From the NCBI RefSeq assembly GCF_000382165.1, contig NZ_KB907717.1, forward strand, positions 20,051-84,050: 64,000 bases of DNA, read 5' to 3'. Both the position numbers and the translations under genes were made by a program. Below, in pieces: positions 38,787 through 47,509 of the stretch (its first letter is position 1; each line of letters opens with the position of its first letter). The notes beneath the pieces are model-generated. The model was given only the letters and a program-made list of their open reading frames with translations, searched no databases and was not told where the DNA came from. The DNA is from Arsukibacterium perlucidum DSM 18276. Lineage in GTDB: Bacteria > Pseudomonadota > Gammaproteobacteria > Enterobacterales > Alteromonadaceae.

Positions 38787-40628
38787 ATGAAAAAAATAAC
38801 TACATGTTTATCAGTCATTTTAATGGCAATGCCGGTTTTTACTCTTAGTGCCAATGATGAAAATAAAACCATGCCTGAATACTCGATGTTATTAATGGGC
38901 GGTGGTCTTGCTACCTGTAGCTCAACGAGTAGCAGGTATTGTCTGAGTGATGACGTGTTTTCTGATGCAGCCAAAAAGCACAATCAATATCAATTGAGTA
39001 CTGAGCATCTGCAAGCTATTAATAGTGCGGGATTCTGGTCTGATGATCGCATTATAGAACAGCAGCAAACGCTGGCAATCCTGGAGTTTTTACGTGGTCA
39101 GCTGGCGAACGAAATCGTTTCTGAGCGCGAATTATTGAGATTATGGCGAAGTGCTGAGATTGAAGTTGATGGGATCTGGGTGTCAGGGCGAAACGTTTAC
39201 GCAGGTTTAAGCGCCCGCGAGCTCAATTTTGTGCTGGACCAGCTGGAAGTGCCCGTAATGGCTGGCAACAGGGCCAACCGCAGCAGCCCGCGTAGCCGGG
39301 AGTTTGCAGATTTAGCCAATACGAAGAATAATTTTACGGTTGAGCTGCACCAGCGTTTTGTCGCTATGGCCCGGCAAGTTGCCGGTGATAAGCGCAAACC
39401 GAGGATCCTGGTAGTAACCGCATCATCCCGCGACCCTTTTGCGGCAGTAGACTTTTACACTAACTTGTTTACCGAAACCGGCGCTGAAGTCAGCTGGCTA
39501 CCGATAAGTGCTGCTTATCAGGCTGCATGGCAGACTGGCGACAAAAATAGCTGTGCGGAGCTGGATAAACATCTTGCAGAGCAACACGGCACCTATCAGC
39601 GGCAGCGGGTTTACCCTGATTTAATGGCTCAGAAAGCAGAATTTTGTGCGGCGGGTAGTAAAGCTGCAGTGGCACAAATTCGCCGTTCAGATGCGATATT
39701 TTTCAATGGCGGCGACCAAAGTTTAACGTTGCGGGCCCTGCGTCTGAATGATGGTTCTGCGTCAGCCGAACTGCAACAAATAGAGCGGATGCTGCAGGCC
39801 GGTCAAATAGTGATAGCCGGTACCAGTGCTGGTACTGCGGTAATGTCAGGCGCCAGTTTTAATGGTCAGCGTACGCCAATGATTACTAATGGTGATAGTT
39901 TTAACGCTATGCAATTTGGTGCCTTTGATTTACCGGCGCCAGCAGTAGGCTGTGATAAAGATCAGAGTTGTAGTAATGGCCTGGCTGAAAACCACCTGAC
40001 ATACAGCGGCGCCGGCGGCCTTGGTCTGTTCCGCTGGGGTGTGCTTGATACCCATTTTTCTGAACGGGGCCGTCAGGGCCGGCTTATCCGCTTGTTACAT
40101 GATACTCAGAGCCGCTATGGTTTTGGTATTGATGAAAATACCGGATTACTGGTTGGTTTTGGCCGCAGTGCCGAAGAACCAGGGGTTCGGATGGCTGTAG
40201 TTGGTGAGGCAGGGGTTTATGTGGTTGACATGAACACAGCCAACAGTAGTGGCGAAGGTAGTGCTTTAACTTTGCGCAACGTGGTTACTCATTACCTGAC
40301 CCGTGGTGATGAAATGGAGTTGAACGCAAACCAGTTGCGTAGCCGGTTTGCTGACTGGAAGTTTGCGCCAAATAATCTGGCACAGCCGTTACTTACCTCA
40401 GGTGATATTTTCGAGCGTGATAACTATAAACAGTTAAGCCATTTGCTTTGTATGACTCAGGCCCGTCAGGCTGAAGGTCGTGCTGTTAAGGTAGGACAGG
40501 GCTATGCGGTTACTGTCTATAAAGATCATAGCTCTTATACCCGTCAGGGCAGTTTCAGACAGCAGGGTGAAGAGCTTACTTATTGTTCATATCGAAATAT
40601 GATGGTTGATCTGCAACCTGTAAATTAA
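38787..40628 (+). CDS. Exported cyanophycinase-family serine peptidase (S51), enlarged form
   Basis: Cyanophycinase cuts the Asp-Arg polymer cyanophycin into beta-Asp-Arg dipeptides. A signal peptide (MKKITTCLSVILMAMPVFTL) sends this protein out of the cytoplasm. All active-site landmarks of the family are present: Gln311 in FFNGGDQSLTLRAL, nucleophile Ser347 in AGTSAGTAVMSG, Asp421 and His423 in DTHFSERGRQGRL, and Glu450 in GIDENTGLL. At 613 residues it is more than twice the length of cytosolic CphB (about 270). Residues about 45-200 form an insertion after the first strand and about 130 residues follow the core. AAGAG lies before ATG 38787. The divergent receptor-carrier-dipeptidase genes support a polymer-degrading role. 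The substrate could instead be another beta-linked peptide. Confidence 0.9.
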   Translation: MKKITTCLSVILMAMPVFTLSANDENKTMPEYSMLLMGGGLATCSSTSSRYCLSDDVFSDAAKKHNQYQLSTEHLQAINSAGFWSDDRIIEQQQTLAILEFLRGQLANEIVSERELLRLWRSAEIEVDGIWVSGRNVYAGLSARELNFVLDQLEVPVMAGNRANRSSPRSREFADLANTKNNFTVELHQRFVAMARQVAGDKRKPRILVVTASSRDPFAAVDFYTNLFTETGAEVSWLPISAAYQAAWQTGDKNSCAELDKHLAEQHGTYQRQRVYPDLMAQKAEFCAAGSKAAVAQIRRSDAIFFNGGDQSLTLRALRLNDGSASAELQQIERMLQAGQIVIAGTSAGTAVMSGASFNGQRTPMITNGDSFNAMQFGAFDLPAPAVGCDKDQSCSNGLAENHLTYSGAGGLGLFRWGVLDTHFSERGRQGRLIRLLHDTQSRYGFGIDENTGLLVGFGRSAEEPGVRMAVVGEAGVYVVDMNTANSSGEGSALTLRNVVTHYLTRGDEMELNANQLRSRFADWKFAPNNLAQPLLTSGDIFERDNYKQLSHLLCMTQARQAEGRAVKVGQGYAVTVYKDHSSYTRQGSFRQQGEELTYCSYRNMMVDLQPVN

Positions 40629-40667
40629 GGTGGTTCTGGCTAACAACCTGCTAAAGGGTAGGGCATA

Positions 40668-42968
40668 ATGCAAAGTCCGGTGCACCCAAAGGTTAAAGCT
40701 TTTGCTGCATTGATCAAGCGCTGGGGTAAGTTACGCCTGGGCGTGGTGTTGTGGCTCAGTTTACTGGCGATGCTGGTACTGGTGCATTACACCTATGCGG
40801 CGTTGTTTGCAGTAGTGGTCGATTGGCCGATGCTGCAAGCTCAGCTGATACTCGCCATGCTTGCCAGTCCTGTTGTTATTCTGATTGTTCTTTATCTGGT
40901 GCTGCATCTTGATGCAGCCTTACTTTATCTTAAAGATTCTGCCCATCAGGAACGTCTGCTTAACCAGAATATGCAGGACAGTATCCGCCAGCTTAATTTC
41001 GAGATTGAAGAGCGGAAAAAAGCTTTTCAGGCAAAACGACGTGCAGTAGATGAGCTTCGGAAGGAAATATCTGAACGCAAAAAAACTCAACAGGAACTGG
41101 AAGAGCAAAGTTTGCTGATCCGCTCTATCGTCGACAGCTCCCCCGACTTATTCTACTACCGCGATGAAAATGGTCATCTGGCAAGCTGTAATAAAATGTT
41201 CGAAATTATTATGGGTAAATCAGCGCAAGAGCTGATTGGCTATCATCCCGCAGAGCTTTATACCGAAGATAGTGCCCAGGCGGCAATTTTAACCGAGTAT
41301 GAGGCAGCAGCCGAGCAAACCGAACTGACGCTGGATGTGGAATTTGTTAAACCAGATGGTCAGTTGCTATGGTTTGAAATGCGTAAGGTACCATTTTACG
41401 ATGGTCAGGGGCGCTACATCGGCTTATTGGGATTTGGTCGCGATATTACCTCACGTAAATTAGCTGAACAGGCGCTGGAAAAAGCCTATCAGGATAAAGG
41501 TAAGTTTATTGCAACCCTCAGCCATGAGCTACGAACGCCGCTTAATGGCATTGTTGGCTTGAGCCGGCGTTTGCTGGACAGTACTTTAAGGCCAGAGCAG
41601 CATAGCTGGGCCAATACTATCTTTAGTAGTGCTGAAACACTGGGCAATATTTTTAATGATATTATCGATTTAGATAAAATTGACCGTCAGGATTTAGATA
41701 TTGTCTTTCACAGTATTCATATTCAGAGCTTTTTGAATGATATTGCTAATTTTGCTGAGCTTATATGCCAGCAGAAAGGCCTGAATTTTGAAATGAGCAG
41801 CCAGGGTGATTTGGATTCATACCTTAAATTAGACGCCACCCGGCTGCGTCAGGTACTGTGGAACTTACTAAACAATGCGGTTAAATTCACTGCACAAGGG
41901 CAAATAACCCTGGAGTGTGTGCTTACAACTACCGCGGCGAAACCTGCAGAATTATTGTTCAAAGTGCAGGATACCGGTATTGGCATCGCCCATGATGAGC
42001 AGGAACGTATTTTTGATATGTACTACAAGTCTACCGATGGTCGTCGTTTAAGTATTGTTGGTTCTGGTATTGGCTTGTCGGTTTCGCGTGCGCTGGTTGA
42101 GGCTATGGGCGGTAAAGTTTCCCTAACCAGTGAGCCGGGTCAGGGCAGCTGCTTCAGTGTTCGGTTACCTACCGAGCAGGTTGCCGCGCCAAGTGTTAAT
42201 CCGATAAGTTGTCCCGAGCTTACTATACTGCTGATTGAAGATGTGCCTCTTAATGCTGAAATAGCTACGGCGCTATTAGAGCAGCGAGGCCATACGGTTA
42301 TTCACGCCGATACTGGAGAAGACGCTATAGCACTGCTGGAAACCGAAGATGATATTGATTTGGTTTTGCTGGATATGCAGCTGCCTGATATGAACGGCGA
42401 TCAGATTGCCCGGTACATGAGAAGTGAAAGCCATTTGCAGAGCATTCCGATAGTGGTACTCAGTGCTAACGTCAGAAAAGCTGAAGAGCAGTTGACTGAT
42501 GTTCAGGTTGATGGCGCGCTGGCAAAACCGATTAATACCAATATGCTTGATCAGATGCTGGCCAGACTGTTTTCACCAAGTGCTTTAAAGCTACAGCAGC
42601 TTAGTCCGGTAAAACCTGACAATGATGATAAGCAGATCCTGGATCTGGCTACCTTACAAGACTACATGCAGTCACTGGGACCAGAGGCGATGAAACGAAG
42701 TGCGCAATTGTTTGCCCGCTTATTGCCTGGGTACATTAATAAGATGATTGAAGCCGCTGTGCAGCAGCATCCGCAAGATTTCAAAGAATCTGCCCACAAG
42801 CTGAAGGGTGCTGCAGCCTCGGTGGGTTTGTTATGGGTACAACAGCAAGCAAAAAGATTTGAGCAGGAAACCTTTGCCTGGCATGGGCTGGAACGGCAAT
42901 TAGTTGATTATCATTTAAAAGCAGAGCAGCACCTGGCTGCTCTGTATGATTTTATTGAAGCAAATTAA
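40668..42968 (+). CDS. arcB: Aerobic respiration control sensor kinase ArcB
   Basis: This tripartite hybrid kinase senses quinone redox state and phosphorylates ArcA. Order: two membrane helices (about 23-48 and 58-82), leucine-rich coiled coil (90-145), PAS domain (150-265), HisKA with His286 in SHELRTPLNGIVGLSRR, HATPase (NNAVKFTAQG, DTGIGI, GSGIGLSVSRALVEAM), receiver with Asp569 in LLDMQLPDMNG, and Hpt with His710 in AHKLKGAAASVGL. At 766 residues it is close to E. coli ArcB (778). Of the two redox cysteines known in E. coli (180, 241), only the first is kept (Cys174); the second position is Trp235. It lies 39 nt after the cyanophycinase gene with no clear terminator between them, and converges on arcA. 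Confidence 0.95.
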   Translation: MQSPVHPKVKAFAALIKRWGKLRLGVVLWLSLLAMLVLVHYTYAALFAVVVDWPMLQAQLILAMLASPVVILIVLYLVLHLDAALLYLKDSAHQERLLNQNMQDSIRQLNFEIEERKKAFQAKRRAVDELRKEISERKKTQQELEEQSLLIRSIVDSSPDLFYYRDENGHLASCNKMFEIIMGKSAQELIGYHPAELYTEDSAQAAILTEYEAAAEQTELTLDVEFVKPDGQLLWFEMRKVPFYDGQGRYIGLLGFGRDITSRKLAEQALEKAYQDKGKFIATLSHELRTPLNGIVGLSRRLLDSTLRPEQHSWANTIFSSAETLGNIFNDIIDLDKIDRQDLDIVFHSIHIQSFLNDIANFAELICQQKGLNFEMSSQGDLDSYLKLDATRLRQVLWNLLNNAVKFTAQGQITLECVLTTTAAKPAELLFKVQDTGIGIAHDEQERIFDMYYKSTDGRRLSIVGSGIGLSVSRALVEAMGGKVSLTSEPGQGSCFSVRLPTEQVAAPSVNPISCPELTILLIEDVPLNAEIATALLEQRGHTVIHADTGEDAIALLETEDDIDLVLLDMQLPDMNGDQIARYMRSESHLQSIPIVVLSANVRKAEEQLTDVQVDGALAKPINTNMLDQMLARLFSPSALKLQQLSPVKPDNDDKQILDLATLQDYMQSLGPEAMKRSAQLFARLLPGYINKMIEAAVQQHPQDFKESAHKLKGAAASVGLLWVQQQAKRFEQETFAWHGLERQLVDYHLKAEQHLAALYDFIEAN

Positions 42969-42990
42969 TAACCCGGCACGGCAGGTTATT
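42967..42990. terminator. Two-way hairpin between arcB and arcA
   Basis: AATAACC (42967-42973) pairs with GGTTATT (42984-42990) in the 29-bp gap between the convergent stops. The arms end in A/T-rich DNA on both sides, so it could stop transcription from both genes, though the stem is short. Confidence 0.45.
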
Positions 42991-42997
42991 AAATAAC

Positions 42998-43705
42998 TTA
43001 TTTATCTATCTTGCCCACAAAACGATAACCTTCACCATGAATGGTGCTGATTAACTCAGGGCTGTCGATATCTGATTCAAAATGCTTGCGAATGCGACGA
43101 ATGGTTACATCAACAGTACGATCATTTGGACGCAGTTCACGGCCAGTCATATGGCGGATCAATTGTTCACGGGTAAATATTTTACCTGGGGTGTCCAACA
43201 TTAAACGTAGTGCGCGGTATTCGCCTTTTGGTAAACGGCGTGCCATACCCTTTGGTGAGGTTAGGTTGCGGCTGTTTTCATCAAGCGTCCAGCCGTTAAA
43301 TTTAACAATGCTTTTGTGCTCTTCAACCACGGGTTGGGCAACGGTGCGACCCAGCAGGTTACGGGCACGGATAGTCAGCTCACGTGGGTTAAATGGTTTA
43401 GTCAGATAATCATCTGCACCAATTTCCAGACCCAAAATCCGGTCTACTTCGCTGTCGCGGCCAGTTAAGAAAATTAAGCCAATATTTTCTTTTTGGCGCA
43501 ACTCACGAGCCAGGATAAGACCATTTTTACCTGGTAAATTTATGTCCATGACCACCAGGTTAACCGGATTTTGTTCCAGCTTTTGATACATCTCTTCGCC
43601 GTTAACTGCTTCGATGACATCATAGCCTTCACCCTGGAACAGATTAACCAGATTTAGTCTGGTAACTTCTTCATCTTCAACGATCAGAATCACAGGTGTT
43701 TGCAT
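42998..43705 (-). CDS. arcA: Two-component response regulator ArcA
   Basis: ArcA is the DNA-binding partner of ArcB and represses respiratory genes when oxygen is low. The receiver domain (1-120) shows EDEE, Asp54 in [33 protein letters not shown] and [18 protein letters not shown]. The OmpR-type winged helix (about 135-235) shows [20 protein letters not shown] and the recognition helix in [17 protein letters not shown]. The length of 235 residues is near the E. coli 238. Upstream at 43805-43837 is an inverted repeat that may control it. Confidence 0.97.
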   Translation of the reverse strand: MQTPVILIVEDEEVTRLNLVNLFQGEGYDVIEAVNGEEMYQKLEQNPVNLVVMDINLPGKNGLILARELRQKENIGLIFLTGRDSEVDRILGLEIGADDYLTKPFNPRELTIRARNLLGRTVAQPVVEEHKSIVKFNGWTLDENSRNLTSPKGMARRLPKGEYRALRLMLDTPGKIFTREQLIRHMTGRELRPNDRTVDVTIRRIRKHFESDIDSPELISTIHGEGYRFVGKIDK

Positions 43706-43804
43706 TAGAGTTAAACCTTTTGTGTTTTTTGTGAACAGTATAGCGTACTAGTTACTATAGTTGCTGTGGACATGTCAAATACTGGCGTAATTATAGCGGG
43801 CTGT

Positions 43805-43837
43805 CCAATTGTTAACAAGATTTTTGTTAACAATTGG
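43805..43837. promoter_or_regulatory. Perfect 12-bp inverted repeat upstream of arcA
   Basis: CCAATTGTTAAC (43805-43816) and GTTAACAATTGG (43826-43837) are exact reverse complements separated by 9 bp. The unit contains GTTAAC twice, which resembles the GTTA core of ArcA boxes. It lies 100 bp before the arcA start and 62 bp after the upstream kinase stop. It may be an operator or a transcription stop; on the minus strand no T-run follows the stem. Confidence 0.55.
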
Positions 43838-43898
43838 CCATTATTAATTAGCGAAAACTTATTTTTTCTGGAAAATATAATTAATTCAAGGGATAAGC

Positions 43899-45632
43899 TT
43901 ATTTTGAGTTTTTGTGGCTGTTATTAATCACCGGGAAATCAATCAGTACTTTAACTCCAAAACCAAGGGTGCTTTCGAAACTGATTTTGCCATTTAACGC
44001 CTGAGTAACCAGATTATAGACCAGGTGTAAGCCCAGACCGCTACCACCCTCGCCACGTTTAGTGGTGACAAAGGGATCGAAAATTCGTTTTTTTATCGCT
44101 TCAGGTACGCCGCCGCCATTGTCGCTGTAACACAGCTGGCAGCGCGTGCCAGTTATTTTTACCGAAATTTGCATTTCGCCCGGATCGTTATCAGCAAAAG
44201 CATGGATCAGACTATTCATTATCAGATTTATCAGAATTTGATTGATCGCCCCTGGTTTACTCTCAATCATCAAGTCCGGCGGACACTCCACCAACACCTG
44301 ATGACGGGTTTTCTTCAGGTTCGGTCGCAAAGACAGCAACACTTCATTGATAAGTTTTGCCATGTTAAAACTACGCTGATTATCGTTATACTGGTCGACT
44401 GCAACTTGTTTGAAACTACTGATTAAACTTGCTGCACGCTCCAGGTTGCGATAAATGATACCCAGATTTTCTTTGCTTTCATTTAAAAAGCGTCCAAGCT
44501 GTGATGACGTTAGTTTTTTCTCGGTGAAAGCCCGTTCAATAATAGTAAGTTTATCCTGCAATAATGTTGATGCGGTCACGCCGAGGCCGATAGGCGTATT
44601 TACTTCGTGGGCTACGCCCGCCACCATCTGACCCAGACTGGCCATTTTTTCGGTTTCAACTATCTGATTCTGATATTGATGCAAAGTAGCCAGAGTATTA
44701 AGTAATTCCTGATTTGACGATTTCAGCGCTTCAGTTCGTTCATTTACTTTTTGTTCTAAGCCCTGATAAAGCTCGCGTATTTCTGTTTCGGTTTGCTGTT
44801 GTTTGATTATTTGCCGCTCAATTTTGTCAAGCATGGTATTGAGCGCTTTGCCAAAAACGTTAAATTCTTCAATGCTGTTTTGTGGTGCACGTAAATGATA
44901 GTGCTTATCTTTTGCTACGCTTTGCACTAATTGCAGCAGCTGGTTTATCGGGGTGGTAAAACGTTGCTCCAGCTTGCGGGTAAGAAAATAAACCACAATT
45001 AAGGCACATAAAATAATTAACAGGTCGATTAAAATTCTGTTTTGAATATAGGTTTGCAATTCCTGCTGACTTGCTCTGATAAAAACATAGCCAGCGGGTG
45101 CATCGTCAAGCCTGATTTCCTGACTCAGTTCAATATAATTATCACTTAACTGCGGTTCGATAAAAGAGGATACTTTTTCTAACTGGGCCGGATAAGGGCC
45201 TATGCCGCGGGCGTTATATATCGAGTAAAGTACTAAATTACCTGTCGATTGCTGCAGCCGGTATATATGAATGTTGTGAAACATAGGTACCGCAGCAAAA
45301 GAGTGCAGACGGCTTTCTTCAGTATGGGCAAAGTCGTTGTATATATTATCCCGCTCATCTGCAAAACCGGCATCGGTTTGTAATATTGCTTTTTCTGCCC
45401 CGGCAAAACTAGCCTGAGCATTAGAGGCAATAATGCTGGCGTAGCTTTTAAGCTCATTGATAAGAGCCTGACGTTGTTGCTTGATGTCTTGCAGCGTTGA
45501 GGCCAGCATTGAAACGCAGATTGTCAGACTGAATATTGTCATTACACCGATAAATAAGGTACTTCTGATAGTACTGGTTTTTGAACTGGTGTTGACTACT
45601 GCTCTCATGCATTGCTCACTCTTAGCTGACAT
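43899..45632 (-). CDS. Membrane sensor histidine kinase (orphan)
   Basis: The 577-residue protein has a first membrane helix (about 24-45), a periplasmic sensing domain (46-197), a second helix (198-217), HAMP (218-272), coiled coil (273-330), and a kinase core with His342 in AGVAHEVNTPIG. The ATP domain shows NLIMNSLIHAF, SDNGGGVP, DPFVTTKRGEGGSGLGLHLV. This H-box type (HEVNTPIG) belongs to the family whose members often pair with remote regulators. No response regulator is cotranscribed; arcA lies 193 nt downstream behind its own control region. The ligand is unknown. The first ATG (45632) or ATG 45608 may be the start. Confidence 0.88.
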   Translation of the reverse strand: MSAKSEQCMRAVVNTSSKTSTIRSTLFIGVMTIFSLTICVSMLASTLQDIKQQRQALINELKSYASIIASNAQASFAGAEKAILQTDAGFADERDNIYNDFAHTEESRLHSFAAVPMFHNIHIYRLQQSTGNLVLYSIYNARGIGPYPAQLEKVSSFIEPQLSDNYIELSQEIRLDDAPAGYVFIRASQQELQTYIQNRILIDLLIILCALIVVYFLTRKLEQRFTTPINQLLQLVQSVAKDKHYHLRAPQNSIEEFNVFGKALNTMLDKIERQIIKQQQTETEIRELYQGLEQKVNERTEALKSSNQELLNTLATLHQYQNQIVETEKMASLGQMVAGVAHEVNTPIGLGVTASTLLQDKLTIIERAFTEKKLTSSQLGRFLNESKENLGIIYRNLERAASLISSFKQVAVDQYNDNQRSFNMAKLINEVLLSLRPNLKKTRHQVLVECPPDLMIESKPGAINQILINLIMNSLIHAFADNDPGEMQISVKITGTRCQLCYSDNGGGVPEAIKKRIFDPFVTTKRGEGGSGLGLHLVYNLVTQALNGKISFESTLGFGVKVLIDFPVINNSHKNSK

Positions 45633-45754
45633 TGCTGCAACTGCTCCAGATTATTTATTGATGTTATGCAGTTAATGATGTTTTAGCAAACCTGTTTGGT
45701 GTTTTTATTGTGGACGAGTATAGTTATCATGATTGTTTTTAGCAGGTGCATCAC

Positions 45755-46153
45755 ATGTCGTTGTGGGAAGCGTATAGAGACAGTGTCTTTATCTGCCGGC
45801 AAGGTTTGGCAAGCCAACTGGATTTTGCCATTATCAGTGCCCAGAATCCGGCAGGTGAATTAACAAATCCACATTTAAATTTGTGTCTCGACAAACGGTT
45901 TGAGGGGGTTTTAAAGCAAGCCCGGATCCCGTTTCGTTCGGTGATAGGTGCATCAGCAGATTTAAGTTTTCAGGAAAAAAGCTGGATAGTGTTTTGCGAT
46001 AAAACACAAGCGTTGCAGCTTGGTCGTGAATTACAGCAAAACGCTATTTACTGGGTAGAACAAAATAAGCTGTATCTGGTACCTGTGCTCTATCAGCAAG
46101 CTGAAGAATATCTTGGCTTATTTGCAAGCAGGGTAATTTTACTGGCTGATTAA
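45755..46153 (+). CDS. DUF3293-family protein
   Basis: The 132-residue cytoplasmic protein shows FAIISAQNPAGELTNPHLN, RSVIGASADLSFQEKSW and AIYWVEQNKLYLVPVL, which match the DUF3293 pattern. The function is unknown. ATG 45755 with AGCAGG 8 nt upstream is preferred over GTG 45746. Its stop codon overlaps that of the next gene on the other strand by 2 nt. Confidence 0.75.
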   Translation: MSLWEAYRDSVFICRQGLASQLDFAIISAQNPAGELTNPHLNLCLDKRFEGVLKQARIPFRSVIGASADLSFQEKSWIVFCDKTQALQLGRELQQNAIYWVEQNKLYLVPVLYQQAEEYLGLFASRVILLAD

Positions 46154-46485
46154 CGCTGGCGTTTAAGGATTGCCAGGATCACTGGCAAATCATCGCCATA
46201 CTCAGCTTCATACTGGCGCCGGGTCATGTTTTGTTGTATTTGTTGCTGCTCGTTGCGGGGCTGCTGCAACAACGCTTGAAAATCTGTGACGCAGATACAA
46301 AGCAGCTGGTTTTTATTTTGCGAAGGTAATTTGTCTGCCCGATACAATTTATGTGGGCAAGCTTTAACCCGCTTTTTATGCTGGATGCACTGCTGAGGAA
46401 CTGCGGCCTGAGCCAGCATTATTCCGGGCATAACATGTGTTACACCCAGGATAATAATTGCCAGCAATATTGACCGCAATTTCAT
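46150..46485 (-). CDS. Small exported Cys-containing protein, unknown function
   Basis: From ATG 46485 (AAGGCG just upstream) the 111-residue product begins with a signal peptide (MKLRSILLAIIILGVTHVMP to AQA). The mature part is basic, with cysteines in PQQCIQHKKRVKACPHK and LLCICVTD, and a Gln-rich helix near the end (NEQQQIQQNMTRRQYEAEYG). I do not recognise the family. It overlaps the RsmC gene only if the longer frame (to 46524) is used. It is the last gene of the trmB-rsmC run. Confidence 0.6.
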   Translation of the reverse strand: MKLRSILLAIIILGVTHVMPGIMLAQAAVPQQCIQHKKRVKACPHKLYRADKLPSQNKNQLLCICVTDFQALLQQPRNEQQQIQQNMTRRQYEAEYGDDLPVILAILKRQR

Positions 46486-46489
46486 CGCC

Positions 46490-47509
46490 TTACCTTTTAA
46501 TTGTCTGATAAATAACAAAACCATTAGCCTTCGCCAGAACAGTCACTTTACCAAAAGTTTGTTCCAACAGTGTCTGATAAGCCAGATGCGTGTTGGCCAC
46601 CAGAGTCAGACTACCACCGGGGTTTAAACGATCCTTACTCTGGCTAATAAATGTTTCGCTAATACTATAGTCTGTTTTAATGCCGGTATGAAATGGCGGG
46701 TTACTGACAATATGATCAAAACAAGCTGGTTTTGCCGGCAGACCATCTGCAGTAATTACCGTACCTTGCAGGTTATTGGCTTGCAGGGTCTGCTTCGTGG
46801 CCTCAGTTGCCAGGGCACTGACATCAGAGCAATAAAGATTGATTGCGCTATTATTTTTTTTCAGAAAAGCGCCAATAACACCGCTGCCACAACCAAAATC
46901 TAACACGGAACCTTTAGTAATATGCTGCAAATGGTTAAGCAATAACGCGGTACCGGTGTCAAGTTTGCCGTGATTAAACACCCCGGCAATAGAACAGACA
47001 TTAAGAGTTGTGTGATTGATAGTAAATTGTTGCTGGCTGAACCGCGGTTTTGTTAGTGCTGCTAACGAGCCGTTCAGACAATACCACAAACAATGTTTGG
47101 CATTATCAAGTTTATGGGCCTGCAACCCCAGCTTTTCGGCATGGCTGCTAAGGCTTTTAATACCACCTTTGTTATCGCCGACCAGGAATATCTGGCTGCT
47201 ATCCGTTAATGCTGGCGCAATAGCTGCCAGTGTTAAACTAAGTTGTTCTTTACTTTTAGGGTAGTAAATAACTACCGTATCAAATTGCTGCTGAAACTCG
47301 GGCAGCGCACTGAAATAGCAAGTGATGTCAGGTATTTGCCAACTTTGGGCTGTAGCGGCATTGCTGGTGTAGCAACTAAGTTTAGTAGGCGCTGGTAATT
47401 CTGGCAGCAGACTGCGGGCCAACTCATCCGCTGGCGGCTCTACAATTAGAATATTTCCCGTTAAATCAGAGATGTTACGCAGCAGCATCTGGCTGGTATT
47501 GGCTAGCAT
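46490..47509 (-). CDS. rsmC: 16S rRNA (guanine1207-N2)-methyltransferase
   Basis: RsmC methylates G1207 of 16S rRNA in the 30S subunit. The 339-residue protein has the usual duplicated layout: an N-terminal degenerate methyltransferase half (1-165) and a C-terminal catalytic half with SAM loop VLDFGCGSGVIGAFL and the N-methyltransferase motif SNPPFHTGIKTD. Its ATG shares one base with the trmB stop (TAATG, 47507-47511), so the two genes are translationally coupled. Confidence 0.94.
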   Translation of the reverse strand: MLANTSQMLLRNISDLTGNILIVEPPADELARSLLPELPAPTKLSCYTSNAATAQSWQIPDITCYFSALPEFQQQFDTVVIYYPKSKEQLSLTLAAIAPALTDSSQIFLVGDNKGGIKSLSSHAEKLGLQAHKLDNAKHCLWYCLNGSLAALTKPRFSQQQFTINHTTLNVCSIAGVFNHGKLDTGTALLLNHLQHITKGSVLDFGCGSGVIGAFLKKNNSAINLYCSDVSALATEATKQTLQANNLQGTVITADGLPAKPACFDHIVSNPPFHTGIKTDYSISETFISQSKDRLNPGGSLTLVANTHLAYQTLLEQTFGKVTVLAKANGFVIYQTIKR

